From contig NZ_QMIG01000023.1 of the NCBI RefSeq assembly GCF_003287285.1, positions 25,583 to 89,582 of the forward strand: a DNA stretch of 64,000 bases, read 5' to 3'. Origin of the DNA: Phytoactinopolyspora halophila. GTDB lineage: Bacteria; Actinomycetota; Actinomycetes; Jiangellales; Jiangellaceae. The position numbers and the translations under genes are program-made. Shown piece by piece: positions 25,905 through 35,651 of the stretch (its first letter is position 1; every line of letters begins with the position of its first letter). Below the pieces are notes generated by a model. It did not search any database. It saw only the letters and a program-made list of their open reading frames with translations, and was not told the DNA's origin.

Positions 25905-27869
25905 TCAGGCGGAACCGCGCTTGCGGAGCGCCTCATCCACGGCCGGATCGCCGAGCTGGCCGAGCCACTCGACCAGCTCCGGATAGGTCGCAGGATTTAC
26001 CGCGATATGCGGACGCAACGACGGCTCCTTCGCGGCGATGTCGGCCAGGGTTTGCAACGGCGTGTTCGGATCTTCGGCCATGCTCGCCGTGTAGCCGGAC
26101 GCGGTCACCGGTTCCGGCTCGGGAGCGGCCGGCGCGGACGGCTGCTGCTCGGTAGCCGGCACTGCCGTCGGTTCCTCTGCCAGCTCCGGCTCCACCTCGG
26201 CCATATTCGGATCCTCGCTCGGAAAGACCCGGGTGGAGTCGTCATCGTTGCCCGTGTCCGGGGTCTGCCCGGCGCCCGTATCGGGCTGAGCCGTGGCCGA
26301 GTCCTGCTGTGCCGCGGCCGCCCTGCTCTCTGCCGCCTGAGCAGCAGCCGGGGCCTGCGAGGAGGTCGCGCCCCGGGGTTCGGAATGCGTCGCCACACCG
26401 CCGGGCGTGCCCTGCCCGGCCGGAGCCGCCGCGGTCGCGGAGCCCTGGCCGACGGTGAACGCCCCGAGCTCGTCACGTACCGACTTCGGCGTGGTCAAGA
26501 CGAGGGCGATCGCGATGGCGAACACGAACCAGGCGCTGATCGAGGTGGCCGCGAACCTCTCGATGAAGGCGGCATCGGAGGCGCCCAGCACGGCAGCACC
26601 GACGATACCCACGACCGCCAGCGCACCGGCTACACCCATGGCGACCGGACGTCCCGTCTGCGCATCGGCGGTCAAGGCGTTGCGCCCGACGAGAGCCACC
26701 GCCAGGGCGATGAGCCAGAGCACGAGCACCGTGATGTACGGGAACCGGGCGTCCTCGTTCTCGATCAGTTCGAAGGCGAACACGGCCACCCCCGCCACCG
26801 CTGTCACGATGGCGAGCTGGAAGATGCGGACGGGAACGCCGAGCCAGCGCGCGGCTCCACCGCTTCTGCCGATGAGCACATCCAGTCCGGGCGCCGCGGC
26901 AGCCACGGCCAGCGCCGGCCACACGAGGAATCCCGGTCCCATCAGCCGCTGGGACCACACGTCCCCGATCGTTTCTTCGGCGCCCAGCGACCAGAAGGCG
27001 GCGATCAACCCGACCACGCCCAGGACGACGGTCGCGTCACGCCACGCCGCGTCGTGGCGCATCACGCCCAGCACGGCAAGCACCGGCAGGCCCACGAAGA
27101 ACAAGGTGACCAGCACGTAGACGATGATCTGGCTCCACTCGGCGAACTCGCCGGCGTCGATCAGGAAGATGATCGCGCTGATCAGCCCCAGCACGACGGC
27201 GACACCGGCCAGCGCGAGCGTCACGGTACGCCACAAGGCGCCATCGCCGGCGCCGTCCTGTTCGGACGAGCGCCCCTGCGCCGCCATCAGCACGCCGGCC
27301 AGACCGATCACCAGGCCCACGCCGATCCCATCTCCGGAATCGACGCCCGTCCCGAACGCGCCACCGGGACCACCGCCGTCGCCGAGATACGCCAGCACCA
27401 GCGTGACGAGAACGACGGCGACGTAGGGAACATTGGCAAGTAACCGGACCAGCCGCTGCTGCGCGGGCCGTATCGTGTCCGGCAGGACCGAAGCGGCGCG
27501 CAGGTACGGCAGGGACAACGAGATGATCGACAGCAAGGTCACGAGAATGACATAGACCTTGCCCGTCGCCTGATCCTCGAAGTCCCATGCCATGCCGAGC
27601 GGTACCAGCAGGAACAGCACCGACAGCACGTCACGCACGTAGTCGCCGATGGGGATGGCGGCGAACGGGTTGGCCGGACGTACCGCCGCGCCGGCCGCTG
27701 GCCGCGCTCCCCCTCCCTGCGGCGTTCCTTGCGGCGCCCCGCCCGGCGGACTGGTGGCCGTCTCAGGAGGGCTCGTCGGTTGTTGCGCCGATGGGCTCAT
27801 CGGTTGGCCACAATTCGTGCAGTACGGCGTGCCCGTAGCACGCGCACCGCAATTGCCGCAGAAGTTCAT
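25905..27869 (-). CDS. Zinc-ribbon multi-pass membrane protein with C-terminal LRV-like domain
   Basis: Function unknown. The N-terminus is a zinc ribbon (CGNCG, then CTNCG ten residues on), followed by a Pro/Gly-rich linker. About ten hydrophobic segments occupy roughly residues 75-435. Then comes a ~130-residue Ala/Pro/acidic disordered stretch. The final ~60 residues (EDPNTPLQTLADIAAKEP, HIAVNPATYPELVEWL, then DPAVDEALRKRG) look like the variant leucine-rich repeat domain found in many actinobacterial membrane proteins. ATG 27869 is preferred to the adjacent GTG 27872 because GGAG lies 8 nt upstream. It separates era from the deaminase-like gene, an unusual insertion in this syntenic block. 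Confidence 0.7.
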   Translation of the reverse strand: MNFCGNCGARATGTPYCTNCGQPMSPSAQQPTSPPETATSPPGGAPQGTPQGGGARPAAGAAVRPANPFAAIPIGDYVRDVLSVLFLLVPLGMAWDFEDQATGKVYVILVTLLSIISLSLPYLRAASVLPDTIRPAQQRLVRLLANVPYVAVVLVTLVLAYLGDGGGPGGAFGTGVDSGDGIGVGLVIGLAGVLMAAQGRSSEQDGAGDGALWRTVTLALAGVAVVLGLISAIIFLIDAGEFAEWSQIIVYVLVTLFFVGLPVLAVLGVMRHDAAWRDATVVLGVVGLIAAFWSLGAEETIGDVWSQRLMGPGFLVWPALAVAAAAPGLDVLIGRSGGAARWLGVPVRIFQLAIVTAVAGVAVFAFELIENEDARFPYITVLVLWLIALAVALVGRNALTADAQTGRPVAMGVAGALAVVGIVGAAVLGASDAAFIERFAATSISAWFVFAIAIALVLTTPKSVRDELGAFTVGQGSATAAAPAGQGTPGGVATHSEPRGATSSQAPAAAQAAESRAAAAQQDSATAQPDTGAGQTPDTGNDDDSTRVFPSEDPNMAEVEPELAEEPTAVPATEQQPSAPAAPEPEPVTASGYTASMAEDPNTPLQTLADIAAKEPSLRPHIAVNPATYPELVEWLGQLGDPAVDEALRKRGSA

Positions 27870-27995
27870 CACTCAATCTCCAGTCCGGTTCCTTGACCTC
27901 ATGCTCTCACCATGTCGTCGCAAGGCTCCGGGCCACACGCTAGAGCACGGTCGTCCTCATGAACAGTGCCCTGGCCGAGGAGCGATCAAACCCCC

Positions 27996-28340
27996 TCACG
28001 CCGGACGTGTCGCCACCAGAGAGCCATCCGGTGCCGCGACGAGGACCGGTGTTCCGGCCCCACCGAGGTCGCCCACCACCGCGACGTCGATATCGCCGGG
28101 GTCTGCCGTCGTGACAACGGCAGCCGCGTCCAATCCACGAGCTCCACTCGACACGGCCATGGCGACCGCCGCCTCGAGCGCGGAGAGCTTCAACGACGGC
28201 AAGCCTACCGACGAGGCCGCATACGTCCGGCCGTCGGGGTCACGTACTGCCGCACCATCTACAGTGCCGTTACGCGCTCGCAGGCTGCGGGCCAACGTTA
28301 TGATCTTGGCGTCCTCGGGATCCATCGCGTCCTCGCTCAC
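27996..28340 (-). CDS. Degenerate cytidine deaminase-like protein
   Basis: The 114-residue product aligns by memory with small proteins annotated as cytidine deaminase that lie between era and the CNNM/CBS gene in streptomycetes: MDPEDAKIITLARSLRARNG, GAAVRDPDGRTYAASSV, LSALEAAVAMAVSSG. It lacks the HAE and PCxxC zinc motifs that active cytidine deaminases need, so deaminase activity is unlikely. Position next to era and ybeY suggests a role in RNA or ribosome biology, or nucleoside binding. GTG 28340 is used because AGGAA lies upstream and the protein then starts just before the conserved region; ATG 28325 is an alternative. Confidence 0.75.
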   Translation of the reverse strand: MSEDAMDPEDAKIITLARSLRARNGTVDGAAVRDPDGRTYAASSVGLPSLKLSALEAAVAMAVSSGARGLDAAAVVTTADPGDIDVAVVGDLGGAGTPVLVAAPDGSLVATRPA

Positions 28341-28404
28341 CGGACAGCTTTCCTTCCTCTCGCGCCATCGCCTGGTCGAGACACCGTTTACCGGGTCAGG
28401 CCCA

Positions 28405-29709
28405 TCAACTCGAGCCGGCCACGTCTTGTGCGTCGGCAATCCGCCCGGGAAGCCGGCTGACTTTCACGGTACTGATCCGGTTGCGGCGTCCCGTCGTGTC
28501 CTCAGCCTCGAGATGTAGCTCTCCCACCTCGGTCTGGGCACCCGATATCGGGACCCGTCCCAGGTGCTTGGCCAGCAACCCACCGACCGTGTCGACGTCG
28601 TCGTCGCTGAGGTCAATGTCGAACAGCTCCCCGAGCTCATCGACCTGCAGCCGGGCACTCACCCGCACGGTGTCGTCGTCGAGCCACTCGATCGGTTCCT
28701 CCGTGGAGTCGTACTCGTCAGCGATCTCGCCGACGATCTCTTCGATGATGTCTTCGATCGTGACCAGACCAGCGGTTCCGCCGTACTCGTCGACCACCAT
28801 GGCCACGTGAGTACGCCGGGCTTGCAGCTCACGCAGAAGATCATCGACGGGTTTGGAATCGGGCACGAAGAGTGCCGGGCGGGCGACGGAGTCCACCCGC
28901 TCGGTCGATTCTGCTTCCCGGTTCTCGTAGACGCGCTGCGCCACATCCTTCAAGTACACGATCCCGACGACGTCGTCGAGCCCGGTGGGTCCGACCACGG
29001 GAATCCTGCTGAACCCGCTGCGCAGAGCCAAGGTCTGGCATTGGCGAAGCGTCTTGTGCGCCTCGATGAAGACCATGTCGGTACGCGGCACCATGACCTC
29101 GCGGACCGTAGTGTCACCCAGCTCGAAGACCGAGTGGATCATCTCCCGCTCGCCGGACTCGATGATCTGACCGGCCTCCGCGAGATCGACCAGCTCGCGC
29201 AGCTCGGCTTCGGTGGCGAACGGTCCCTCACGGAATCCCTTCCCCGGCGTCAGCGCGTTGCCGAGGAGGATCAGCAGCTTCGGCAGCGGACCCAGCACCC
29301 GGGTAAGGGTCAACAACGGCCCCGACATGACGAGCGCCACGCTTTGCGCGTGCTGACGCCCCACGGTCCGCGGTGCCACACCGATCGCGACGAACGAGAC
29401 GATCAGCATGGCCGCGGCCGCCACGACCACTCCTTGCCAGGCCGCGTCGAAGAACCCGACACATACGACCGTGACCACGGCAACAGCCAGAATCTCGGCC
29501 GCGATCCGCAAGAGCAATGCGGTGTTGAGTGCGGGTGCCGCGTCAGCCAGCAACGTGACCAGCGACCTCGCGCCGCGCCGGCCGTCCTTGGCCAAGTTCT
29601 TCGCACGTGATTGCGAAAAGGTGGTCAGCGCCGCTTCGGCCATTGCGAACACTCCAGCGACGAAGACCAGCACGACCGCCGCCACGAGCAACCAGGCGGT
29701 ACCGTTCAC
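28405..29709 (-). CDS. Hemolysin-family CNNM/CBS/CorC transporter-associated protein
   Basis: A membrane protein of the CNNM (DUF21) - tandem CBS - CorC/HlyC architecture, linked in other bacteria to Mg2+/Co2+ efflux. About four N-terminal hydrophobic segments (residues 1-140) precede two CBS motifs (DTTVREVMVPRTDMVFI; SRIPVVGPTGLDDVVGIVYLKD; second CBS to ~340) and a C-terminal CorC_HlyC domain (residues ~350-430). GTG 29709 is the start. It lies 6 bp after ybeY, in the conserved phoH-ybeY-CNNM operon. Confidence 0.92.
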   Translation of the reverse strand: MNGTAWLLVAAVVLVFVAGVFAMAEAALTTFSQSRAKNLAKDGRRGARSLVTLLADAAPALNTALLLRIAAEILAVAVVTVVCVGFFDAAWQGVVVAAAAMLIVSFVAIGVAPRTVGRQHAQSVALVMSGPLLTLTRVLGPLPKLLILLGNALTPGKGFREGPFATEAELRELVDLAEAGQIIESGEREMIHSVFELGDTTVREVMVPRTDMVFIEAHKTLRQCQTLALRSGFSRIPVVGPTGLDDVVGIVYLKDVAQRVYENREAESTERVDSVARPALFVPDSKPVDDLLRELQARRTHVAMVVDEYGGTAGLVTIEDIIEEIVGEIADEYDSTEEPIEWLDDDTVRVSARLQVDELGELFDIDLSDDDVDTVGGLLAKHLGRVPISGAQTEVGELHLEAEDTTGRRNRISTVKVSRLPGRIADAQDVAGSS

Positions 29710-29715
29710 CGCGAG

Positions 29716-30189
29716 CTACGTCTCCTGTTCACGCTGATTACGCCAGTCCCGCCACTCGGACAGCAGCTCCTTTTGCAGTCCGAACATCTCACGCTCCTCG
29801 TCCGGCTCGGCGTGATCGTATCCCAGCAGATGCAAGATGCCATGGGTGGTGAGCAGGTGCAGTTCCTCCTCCGTGCTGTGCCCCGCACCCCGTGCTTGCT
29901 CGGCGGCGACGTCCGGGCACAGGACGATGTCTCCGAGCAGTCCCGGCACCGGCTCTTCACCCTCGGACGGCGGGCGCAGCTCGTCCATGGGGAAGGACAG
30001 CACGTCGGTTGGCCCGGGCTCGTCCATCCACTGCACGTGTAGCTGCTCCATGGCACCGGGATCGACGAGGACGACGGCCAGGTCCGCCTCGGGATGGATA
30101 CGCATCCGTTCGAGAACGAACCGCGCCAGATCAGAAAGTGCCTTGACGTCGACATCGGCACTGGTCTCGTTATTGACCTCGATGGTCAC
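29716..30189 (-). CDS. ybeY: Endoribonuclease YbeY
   Basis: A single-strand-specific metal-dependent endoribonuclease for 16S rRNA 3'-end maturation and 70S quality control. The signature zinc motif H-G-x-L-H-L-x-G-Y-D-H is present as [11 protein letters not shown] near residue 117, preceded by [11 protein letters not shown]. The 157-residue length is normal. Its GTG 30189 overlaps the phoH stop (GTGA), giving tight coupling. Confidence 0.96.
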   Translation of the reverse strand: MTIEVNNETSADVDVKALSDLARFVLERMRIHPEADLAVVLVDPGAMEQLHVQWMDEPGPTDVLSFPMDELRPPSEGEEPVPGLLGDIVLCPDVAAEQARGAGHSTEEELHLLTTHGILHLLGYDHAEPDEEREMFGLQKELLSEWRDWRNQREQET

Positions 30190-31265
30190 GAACGTCTCCC
30201 GGATGAGCGCTGATGATCCCGTCCGCGCGCTCCGGAGCGGGACGAACGGCTATCGGTATGCCCGGAATCGAACTTCGCGTACGCGTCCACGATGTCGCTG
30301 ACCAAGCGGTGACGTACGACGTCGTGGCTGGACAGCCGGCAGAAGTGGACATCGTCGAGCTCGTTGAGGATGCCCTCCACCACGCGCAACCCGCTCGACG
30401 TTCCGGTGGGCAGGTCGATCTGCGTGACGTCGCCGGTGACCACCATCTTCGAACCGAACCCGAGTCTGGTGAGGAACATCTTCATCTGTTCCGGAGAGGT
30501 GTTCTGCGCCTCGTCCAAGATGATGAAGGCGTCGTTGACGGTGCGCCCTCGCATGTAGGCCAACGGAGCGACCTCGATGGTGCCCTCGGTCATCAGCCGC
30601 GGGATGGTCGACGGGTCCATCATGTCGTGCAGCGAGTCGTAGAGGGGCCGCAGGTACGGGTCGATCTTCTCGCTCAGCGATCCCGGCAAGAATCCGAGCC
30701 GCTCACCGGCCTCGACTGCCGGGCGGGTCAGGACGATGCGGTTGACCTGCTTGGCCTGGAGGGCCTGCACAGCCTTGGCCACGGCCAGATACGTCTTGCC
30801 GGTACCGGCCGGACCGATGCCGAACACGATGGTGTTCTGATCGATCGCGTCGACGTATCGTTTCTGGTTCAACGTCTTGGGGCGGATGGTGCGGCCGCGG
30901 TTGGACAGGATGTTGGCGGTCAGCACATCAGCGGGCCGCTCGGCCGTGCGGGACTGCAACATCGCCACGGTCCGCTCGACGGCTTCGGGACTGAGTCCTT
31001 GACCGGTCCGGATGACGGCTACCATCTCGTCGATGGCGCGCTGTGCTTCCGCGATCTGCTCGGAGTCACCACTGAATGTGATCTCGTTTCCGCGTACGTG
31101 GATATCGATGTCGGGAAACGACGATTCGACCACCCGGATGAGTTCGTCGCCAGATCCGAGCAAGCTCACCATCGGAATGCTCGTGGGAACGACGATCACG
31201 TGCTGGGCTTGTTCCGGCGCCCTGTCTACTTCGGTCATGGGTCGGCCCTGACGGGCCTCGATCAC
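30186..31265 (-). CDS. phoH: PhoH-family ATPase
   Basis: An ATPase of the PhoH/PhoL group, genetically tied to YbeY and RNA metabolism. Walker A is [11 protein letters not shown] (about residue 148) and Walker B is FIILDEAQN. The N-terminal ~100 residues are KH-like ([16 protein letters not shown]). The C-terminus is a Ser/Arg-rich low-complexity tail. GTG 31265 has GGAGGG four nt upstream; ATG 31238 is an alternative. It is the first gene of the phoH-ybeY-CNNM operon. The 158 bp upstream contain nothing else I can identify. Confidence 0.95.
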   Translation of the reverse strand: MIEARQGRPMTEVDRAPEQAQHVIVVPTSIPMVSLLGSGDELIRVVESSFPDIDIHVRGNEITFSGDSEQIAEAQRAIDEMVAVIRTGQGLSPEAVERTVAMLQSRTAERPADVLTANILSNRGRTIRPKTLNQKRYVDAIDQNTIVFGIGPAGTGKTYLAVAKAVQALQAKQVNRIVLTRPAVEAGERLGFLPGSLSEKIDPYLRPLYDSLHDMMDPSTIPRLMTEGTIEVAPLAYMRGRTVNDAFIILDEAQNTSPEQMKMFLTRLGFGSKMVVTGDVTQIDLPTGTSSGLRVVEGILNELDDVHFCRLSSHDVVRHRLVSDIVDAYAKFDSGHTDSRSSRSGARGRDHQRSSGRRS

Positions 31266-31423
31266 TCCACCCTCCGGTCTCGGCTGTCATCCCGGGTGCG
31301 GAATCCGGGAACCATCATCCTTGACGATGCGTCCATCGTACCCAGTAACACGGACAATCAGGAGTGCATTTCCGCTGCCAACCGCCCACTCAACCGGAAC
31401 CCCAGCCGGCGCGTGGGCATCGG

Positions 31424-31771
31424 CTAGCCTGGTGGCCAGGCAAGTGCCCGCCCGCCGAGCACGTGAGCATGCGTGTGAAAGACGGACTGTCCTGCCTCGG
31501 CGCCGGTGTTGAACACCAGCCGGAACGACTCCAGGCCTTCCTCCTTGGCCACGGCGGCACCCTCGTTGATGATCTCTACCATGGCCGACGGGTCGTCGGC
31601 GGCCAGCGATGGGGCATCCTGGTGGTGTGCCTTCGGGATGACGAGAACGTGCGTGGGCGCCTGGGGCGAGATGTCCCGGAACGCCAACGTCCGCTGTGAC
31701 TCCCGTACTACCGTCGCGGGGATATCGCCAGCAACGATCTTGCAGAACAAGCAGTCGGCATCAGTACTCAC
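31424..31771 (-). CDS. HIT family nucleotide-binding hydrolase
   Basis: A histidine-triad protein acting as a nucleotide phosphoramidase or similar hydrolase. The 115-residue product has the zinc CxxC at the N-terminus (DCLFCKIVAGDIPA), LVIPKAHH and the catalytic triad HTHAHVLGG near the C-terminus. GTG 31771 is chosen because HIT proteins begin just before DCxFC; upstream open frame codons overlap the divergent sigma gene's promoter. It is divergent from that sigma factor gene. Confidence 0.93.
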   Translation of the reverse strand: MSTDADCLFCKIVAGDIPATVVRESQRTLAFRDISPQAPTHVLVIPKAHHQDAPSLAADDPSAMVEIINEGAAVAKEEGLESFRLVFNTGAEAGQSVFHTHAHVLGGRALAWPPG

Positions 31772-31862
31772 CCCGAAATGGTAGAGCGGCGATGCCCGCA
31801 CGATCCACGATCCGTTCCGGCATCTTGTTTTCGGCGTCTTGTTTCGGCATCGGCGAGCCGGT

Positions 31863-31890
31863 AAACCTTTCTCGACCCCAACGCGTCGGT
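31863..31890 (+). promoter_or_regulatory. Possible autoregulated ECF-type promoter of the sigma gene
   Basis: An AACC core (31863-31867) and CGTCGGT (31884-31890) are separated by 16 bp, the spacing and base preferences of many ECF sigma promoters. This would place the start only a few nucleotides before GTG 31899. Support is by resemblance only. Confidence 0.35.
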
Positions 31891-31898
31891 AGGAGTAT

Positions 31899-32450
31899 GT
31901 GGTGGAAGACAGCGACCGCAGCGGCGGTTCGGCACCAGACACGGACGAAGCCCCCGTACCGGACGCAGACACGGCGATCACCCAGCTCTACGCGGTGCAT
32001 TATGCCGGGCTGGTACGGCTCGCCGCCCTGCTCTTACGGGACGAGTCGGTTGCCGAGGAAGTCGTCCAGGACGCGTTCGTCGCGCTTCACCGTCGATGGC
32101 GCCGGCTACGCGATCCCGCGAAGGCACTCAGTTACCTGCGCACGTCGGTGGTCCGGGGCACCCGCTCGGTCCAGCGCAGGAAACAGGTCGCCAGGCGCTC
32201 CCCGCACGAGCTTCCACCGGATGCGCCCAGCGCAGAACACAGCGCCATGGCAGGAGCGGCCGGAAACGCCGTGGTGGAGGCACTGCGGGAGCTGCCGGCA
32301 CGCCAACGCGAAGCGCTGGTCCTGCGCTACTACGGCGGCCTGTCCGAATCCGAGATCGCAACAGCCATGAAGATCAGCAACGGCGCGGTGAAGAGTCACA
32401 CGTCGCGCGGCCTTGCCGCGCTACGACCCGTATTGGAGCCCTGGTCGTGA
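31899..32450 (+). CDS. SigE-family (ECF) RNA polymerase sigma factor
   Basis: An actinobacterial SigE-like ECF sigma factor. Region 2 is visible as ITQLYAVHYAGLVRLAALLLRDESVAEEVVQDAFVALHRRW and region 4 as LRELPARQREALVLRYYGGLSESEIATAMKISNGAVKSHTSRGL, separated by a short linker. The length of 183 residues is normal. Start GTG 31899 or 31902 follows AGGAG (31891-31895). The next gene, 28 bp downstream, encodes a membrane-anchored GerMN/Gmad2 protein and may sense the signal. This plus-strand pair interrupts the otherwise minus-strand HIT-rsmE block. Confidence 0.93.
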   Translation: MVEDSDRSGGSAPDTDEAPVPDADTAITQLYAVHYAGLVRLAALLLRDESVAEEVVQDAFVALHRRWRRLRDPAKALSYLRTSVVRGTRSVQRRKQVARRSPHELPPDAPSAEHSAMAGAAGNAVVEALRELPARQREALVLRYYGGLSESEIATAMKISNGAVKSHTSRGLAALRPVLEPWS

Positions 32451-32478
32451 CGGCGCCACGCGAGGGAGGTGTGCAGTG

Positions 32479-33642
32479 ATGAACGAACAATGGTCCCCCG
32501 AGGAGCGAGCGTTGAGCTCGGCCCTGCACGAGACCGCCGACCAGGTCCAGCCGGGTCCTGACGGGCTGGCGCGGATCCGGCGCCGCACGGCGAGCGGAGT
32601 GCCGTGGTGGCGCAGCCCGGCCGTTCTCGGCGTTGCCGGTGGGATCGCCACCGCCACAGCCGTGGTGGCGATCGCGGTCAATGTCATGGGCCCGGGCGAG
32701 AGCGAGACGTCCGTCCAGCCAGCGACGACGCCCGAGGTCACCGAGACCGACGAGGGCACCGCCACCGAGCCACCCCCGTCCGAGGAGCCGTCTCCCGAGC
32801 AGGACGATCCGACCAGCGAGCCGACCGACGCTCCCGGCGATCACGAGGATCCGTCTGCCGAGCCGACGGAGGCCGCGGACGAGACCGGGCAGCCGCCCGG
32901 CGACGATTCGGCCGACGCCGACGTGACCGCCATGCCCGTCTACTTCGAAGTTGCGGAACGCCTCACCCGGGAATGGCAGTCACCACCCGCTGACCGGGAC
33001 GTTCTGTTCAGCGCGGTGGACTATTCGCTGAACGCCGAAGCTCTCGACCCCCGGTACGACAGCCTGTGGGCGCCAGTCGAGGTGAACTCGGTGCAGGTCG
33101 TCGACGACGTCATCGAGGTGGACTTGCGCTCGCCCGTCGAACTCGCCGCCGGCTCTTCCCTGGCCGACGAGGCCGTGCAGCAGCTCGTGTACACGGCCAC
33201 GGCGGCCGCGTCGGTGGCACGCGAAGACGTCGACGGTGCGCTGCCGGTCCAGCTCCTCGTCGACGGCACTCCCCCGGACACTCTGTTCGGCGAGCTCGAC
33301 GCCACCGAACCGTTCACCCGGGCAGCTCAGGAGGATGTGCGGCACCTGGTGCAGATCGACAGTCCCGCCTACGGCGAGGAGGTCACCGCTCCGGTCAACG
33401 TCACCGGCGTCGCCGCCGTGTTCGAGGCCACCGTGCTCTGGGAACTGCGGCGCGACGGCGAGGTCGTCGATTCCGGGCATACGATGACCGAGGAGGCGTT
33501 CACCTTCTCGCCGTATCATTTCGCGTTCGACGATCTCGAACCTGGCACCTACGAGATCAGCCTCATGGAAGATGACCCTTCCGGAGGTGAAGGGCGCGAG
33601 CCGTACGTCGAGACCAAGCGGTTCACCGTCGTCGAACCCTGA
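32479..33642 (+). CDS. Membrane-anchored GerMN / Gmad2 domain protein, candidate sigma partner
   Basis: The 387-residue product has a ~55-residue cytoplasmic N-terminus, one transmembrane segment (about residues 52-70) and a ~75-residue acidic Pro/Glu/Thr linker. A GerMN-like domain follows (AMPVYFEVAERLTREW to about residue 280), then a C-terminal immunoglobulin-like Gmad2 domain (QIDSPAYGEEVTAPVNVTG to the end). The layout resembles the membrane partners that follow SigE-family genes, but no canonical anti-sigma zinc motif is present. ATG 32479 has GGGAGG upstream. It is co-transcribed with the sigma factor (28-bp gap). A role as surface sensor or anti-sigma factor is inferred. Confidence 0.8.
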   Translation: MNEQWSPEERALSSALHETADQVQPGPDGLARIRRRTASGVPWWRSPAVLGVAGGIATATAVVAIAVNVMGPGESETSVQPATTPEVTETDEGTATEPPPSEEPSPEQDDPTSEPTDAPGDHEDPSAEPTEAADETGQPPGDDSADADVTAMPVYFEVAERLTREWQSPPADRDVLFSAVDYSLNAEALDPRYDSLWAPVEVNSVQVVDDVIEVDLRSPVELAAGSSLADEAVQQLVYTATAAASVAREDVDGALPVQLLVDGTPPDTLFGELDATEPFTRAAQEDVRHLVQIDSPAYGEEVTAPVNVTGVAAVFEATVLWELRRDGEVVDSGHTMTEEAFTFSPYHFAFDDLEPGTYEISLMEDDPSGGEGREPYVETKRFTVVEP

Positions 33643-33666
33643 CGGTGGCGGCACGGTGGCCGCCGC

Positions 33667-34404
33667 CTACGCCCAGCGCTGGGTCCGCGACAGCAGGATC
33701 CCGGCGGCCACCGTGCCCGCAGTCGAGGTGCGCAAGACCGTCGGTCCGAGACGGGCGATGACGCCACCTGCCGTGCGAAGGCCGTCGAGCTCGTCCGGGG
33801 TCATGCCGCCTTCCGGCCCCACAGCCACGACGATCTCCCCGCCGTCGGGAAGATCGATGCCGGATAACGGGTGATCCCCGTCCTCGTGCAGGACGATGCC
33901 CAGGTCCGCGCTCCGCAGCCGGGCCGCCACCGCGGGCGTCGTCGCCAGCTCGGGCACCTCCGGCACCCATGCACGCCGCGCTTGTTTGGCCGCCTCCCGC
34001 ACGGTGGCACGCCACCGGCGCAGGCCCTTGTCAGCGCGCTCGCCTTTCCACTGGACGATGCACCGTGCCGCGGCCCACGGGATGATCTCGTCGACGCCGA
34101 CCTCGGTCATCGTCTCGACGGCCGTTTCTCCCCGATCGCCCTTGGCCAGCGCCTGCACGACCACGATCCGCGGCGATGGCGGCGGCACGTCGACCATCGA
34201 ATCGACGGCACACGTCAGGCCGCTGCGGTCGGCAGCGCTGACGACACATCGCGCGACCCGGCCGCGACCATCGGTGAGGTCGATCCGCTCGCCCACGCCG
34301 ATGCGGCGCACCACGGCGGCGTGCCGGCCCTCCTCGCCGTCCAGGCGTATCTCGTCCGCCGCGCTCAGCGCCGCGTGATCAGTGACGAATACCGGTACGG
34401 ACAC
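33667..34404 (-). CDS. rsmE: 16S rRNA (uracil1498-N3)-methyltransferase
   Basis: A SPOUT-class methyltransferase that makes m3U1498 in 16S rRNA using SAM. The N-terminal PUA-like part is followed by the knotted domain with VVQALAKGDRGE, MTEVGVDEIIPWAAARC and VGPEGGMTPDEL, and the C-terminal LGPTVLRTSTAG. GTG 34404 gives 245 residues; the open frame extends to a TTG at 34416 that has no room for a ribosome site. It lies 78 bp downstream of dnaJ on the same strand, the usual dnaJ-rsmE order. Confidence 0.95.
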   Translation of the reverse strand: MSVPVFVTDHAALSAADEIRLDGEEGRHAAVVRRIGVGERIDLTDGRGRVARCVVSAADRSGLTCAVDSMVDVPPPSPRIVVVQALAKGDRGETAVETMTEVGVDEIIPWAAARCIVQWKGERADKGLRRWRATVREAAKQARRAWVPEVPELATTPAVAARLRSADLGIVLHEDGDHPLSGIDLPDGGEIVVAVGPEGGMTPDELDGLRTAGGVIARLGPTVLRTSTAGTVAAGILLSRTQRWA

Positions 34405-34482
34405 AGCACCGACCAACCTCTCGCGCCCCTGAACGTCCGGGCCGATGTCCGCGCATCTCCGGGCGTTCGAGGGCTCAACAGC

Positions 34483-35634
34483 TCAGCCCCGGCCGTCCTT
34501 GAAGGCGTCCCGGATGCGACTGAACAGGTTGCCCTGGCTGGCCACGGTGCCCGGCCCCGCCACGTGCTCTTCACCACGCAGCTTGGCGAGCTCGCGCAGC
34601 AGCTCTTCCTGGCGCGAATCGATCTTCGTGGGCGTCTCGACTTCGAGATGGATGATCAGATCTCCACGCCCGGTACCGCGCAGCCGCGGGACGCCCCGCG
34701 CGGACAAGCGGATCTTCTCGCCGGCCTGGGCACCTGGACGGACCTCGATGACCTCCTTGCTGTCCAAGGTCTCGAGCTCGACGTTGGTGCCGAGGGCGGC
34801 AGCCGTCATCGGAAGCTGCAATGTGCAGTGCAGGTTGTCACCATCGCGGGTGAACACCGGGTGGCGTTCGATCGCGATCTCGACGTAGAGGTCACCGGCA
34901 GGTCCGCCACCGGGACCGACCTCGCCGTGTCCCGACAGCTGGATGCGGGTTCCGTTGTCGACACCGGCGGGAATCTTCACGGTGAGCGTCCTGCGGGTAC
35001 GAACCCTGCCGTCGCCGCCACACTCGGTGCACGGGTTCGGGTTGGTGGTACCGAATCCCTGGCACTGCGGGCACGGACGGGCCGTCATGATCTGGCCCAT
35101 GAAGGAGCGCTGTACCTGCTTGATCTCGCCTTCTCCCCCACAGGTGACACAGGTACTGAGCTGCGCACCGGCAGCCGTGCCCTGGCCCGTACACGTCGTG
35201 CAGACCACAGCAGTATCGACCTGGAGCTCCTTGGTGGCACCGAACACGGCCTCGCGCAGTTCCACCTTCAGCCGCACGAGCGCGTCCTGGCCACGCCGCA
35301 TGCGGCTGCGCGGTCCACGCGTCGCCGTGCCACCGAAGAAGGCATCCATGATGTCGGTGAACGAGAAGCCTCCACCGAACCCGCCGGCACTGGCGCCGGC
35401 TCCACCACCCGACGCGAGAGGATCACCGCCGAGGTCATACATCTCCCGCTTCTGCGGGTCGACGAGTACCTCGTAAGCGTTGGTGACCTGCTTGAACTTC
35501 TCCTGCGTCTCCGGATCGGGATTGACGTCAGGATGCAGCTTGCGTGCCAGCTTGCGGTAGGCCTTCTTGATGTCCTCCGTCGAGGCGTTCCGGGATACAC
35601 CCAGGACCTCGTAGTAGTCGGTGGTCGACACCAT
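34483..35634 (-). CDS. dnaJ: Chaperone DnaJ (type I)
   Basis: A co-chaperone that stimulates DnaK ATPase and binds unfolded protein. The J-domain starts [12 protein letters not shown] with the HPD tripeptide in LHPDVN. A G/F-rich linker follows, then four CxxCxGxG zinc repeats ([32 protein letters not shown]) at about residues 140-215, and the C-terminal substrate domain. The 383-residue length is normal for DnaJ2. It lies 17 bp downstream of hrcA and should share its CIRCE-controlled transcript. Confidence 0.97.
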   Translation of the reverse strand: MVSTTDYYEVLGVSRNASTEDIKKAYRKLARKLHPDVNPDPETQEKFKQVTNAYEVLVDPQKREMYDLGGDPLASGGGAGASAGGFGGGFSFTDIMDAFFGGTATRGPRSRMRRGQDALVRLKVELREAVFGATKELQVDTAVVCTTCTGQGTAAGAQLSTCVTCGGEGEIKQVQRSFMGQIMTARPCPQCQGFGTTNPNPCTECGGDGRVRTRRTLTVKIPAGVDNGTRIQLSGHGEVGPGGGPAGDLYVEIAIERHPVFTRDGDNLHCTLQLPMTAAALGTNVELETLDSKEVIEVRPGAQAGEKIRLSARGVPRLRGTGRGDLIIHLEVETPTKIDSRQEELLRELAKLRGEEHVAGPGTVASQGNLFSRIRDAFKDGRG

Positions 35635-35651
35635 CTATCCCCACAGATCCT

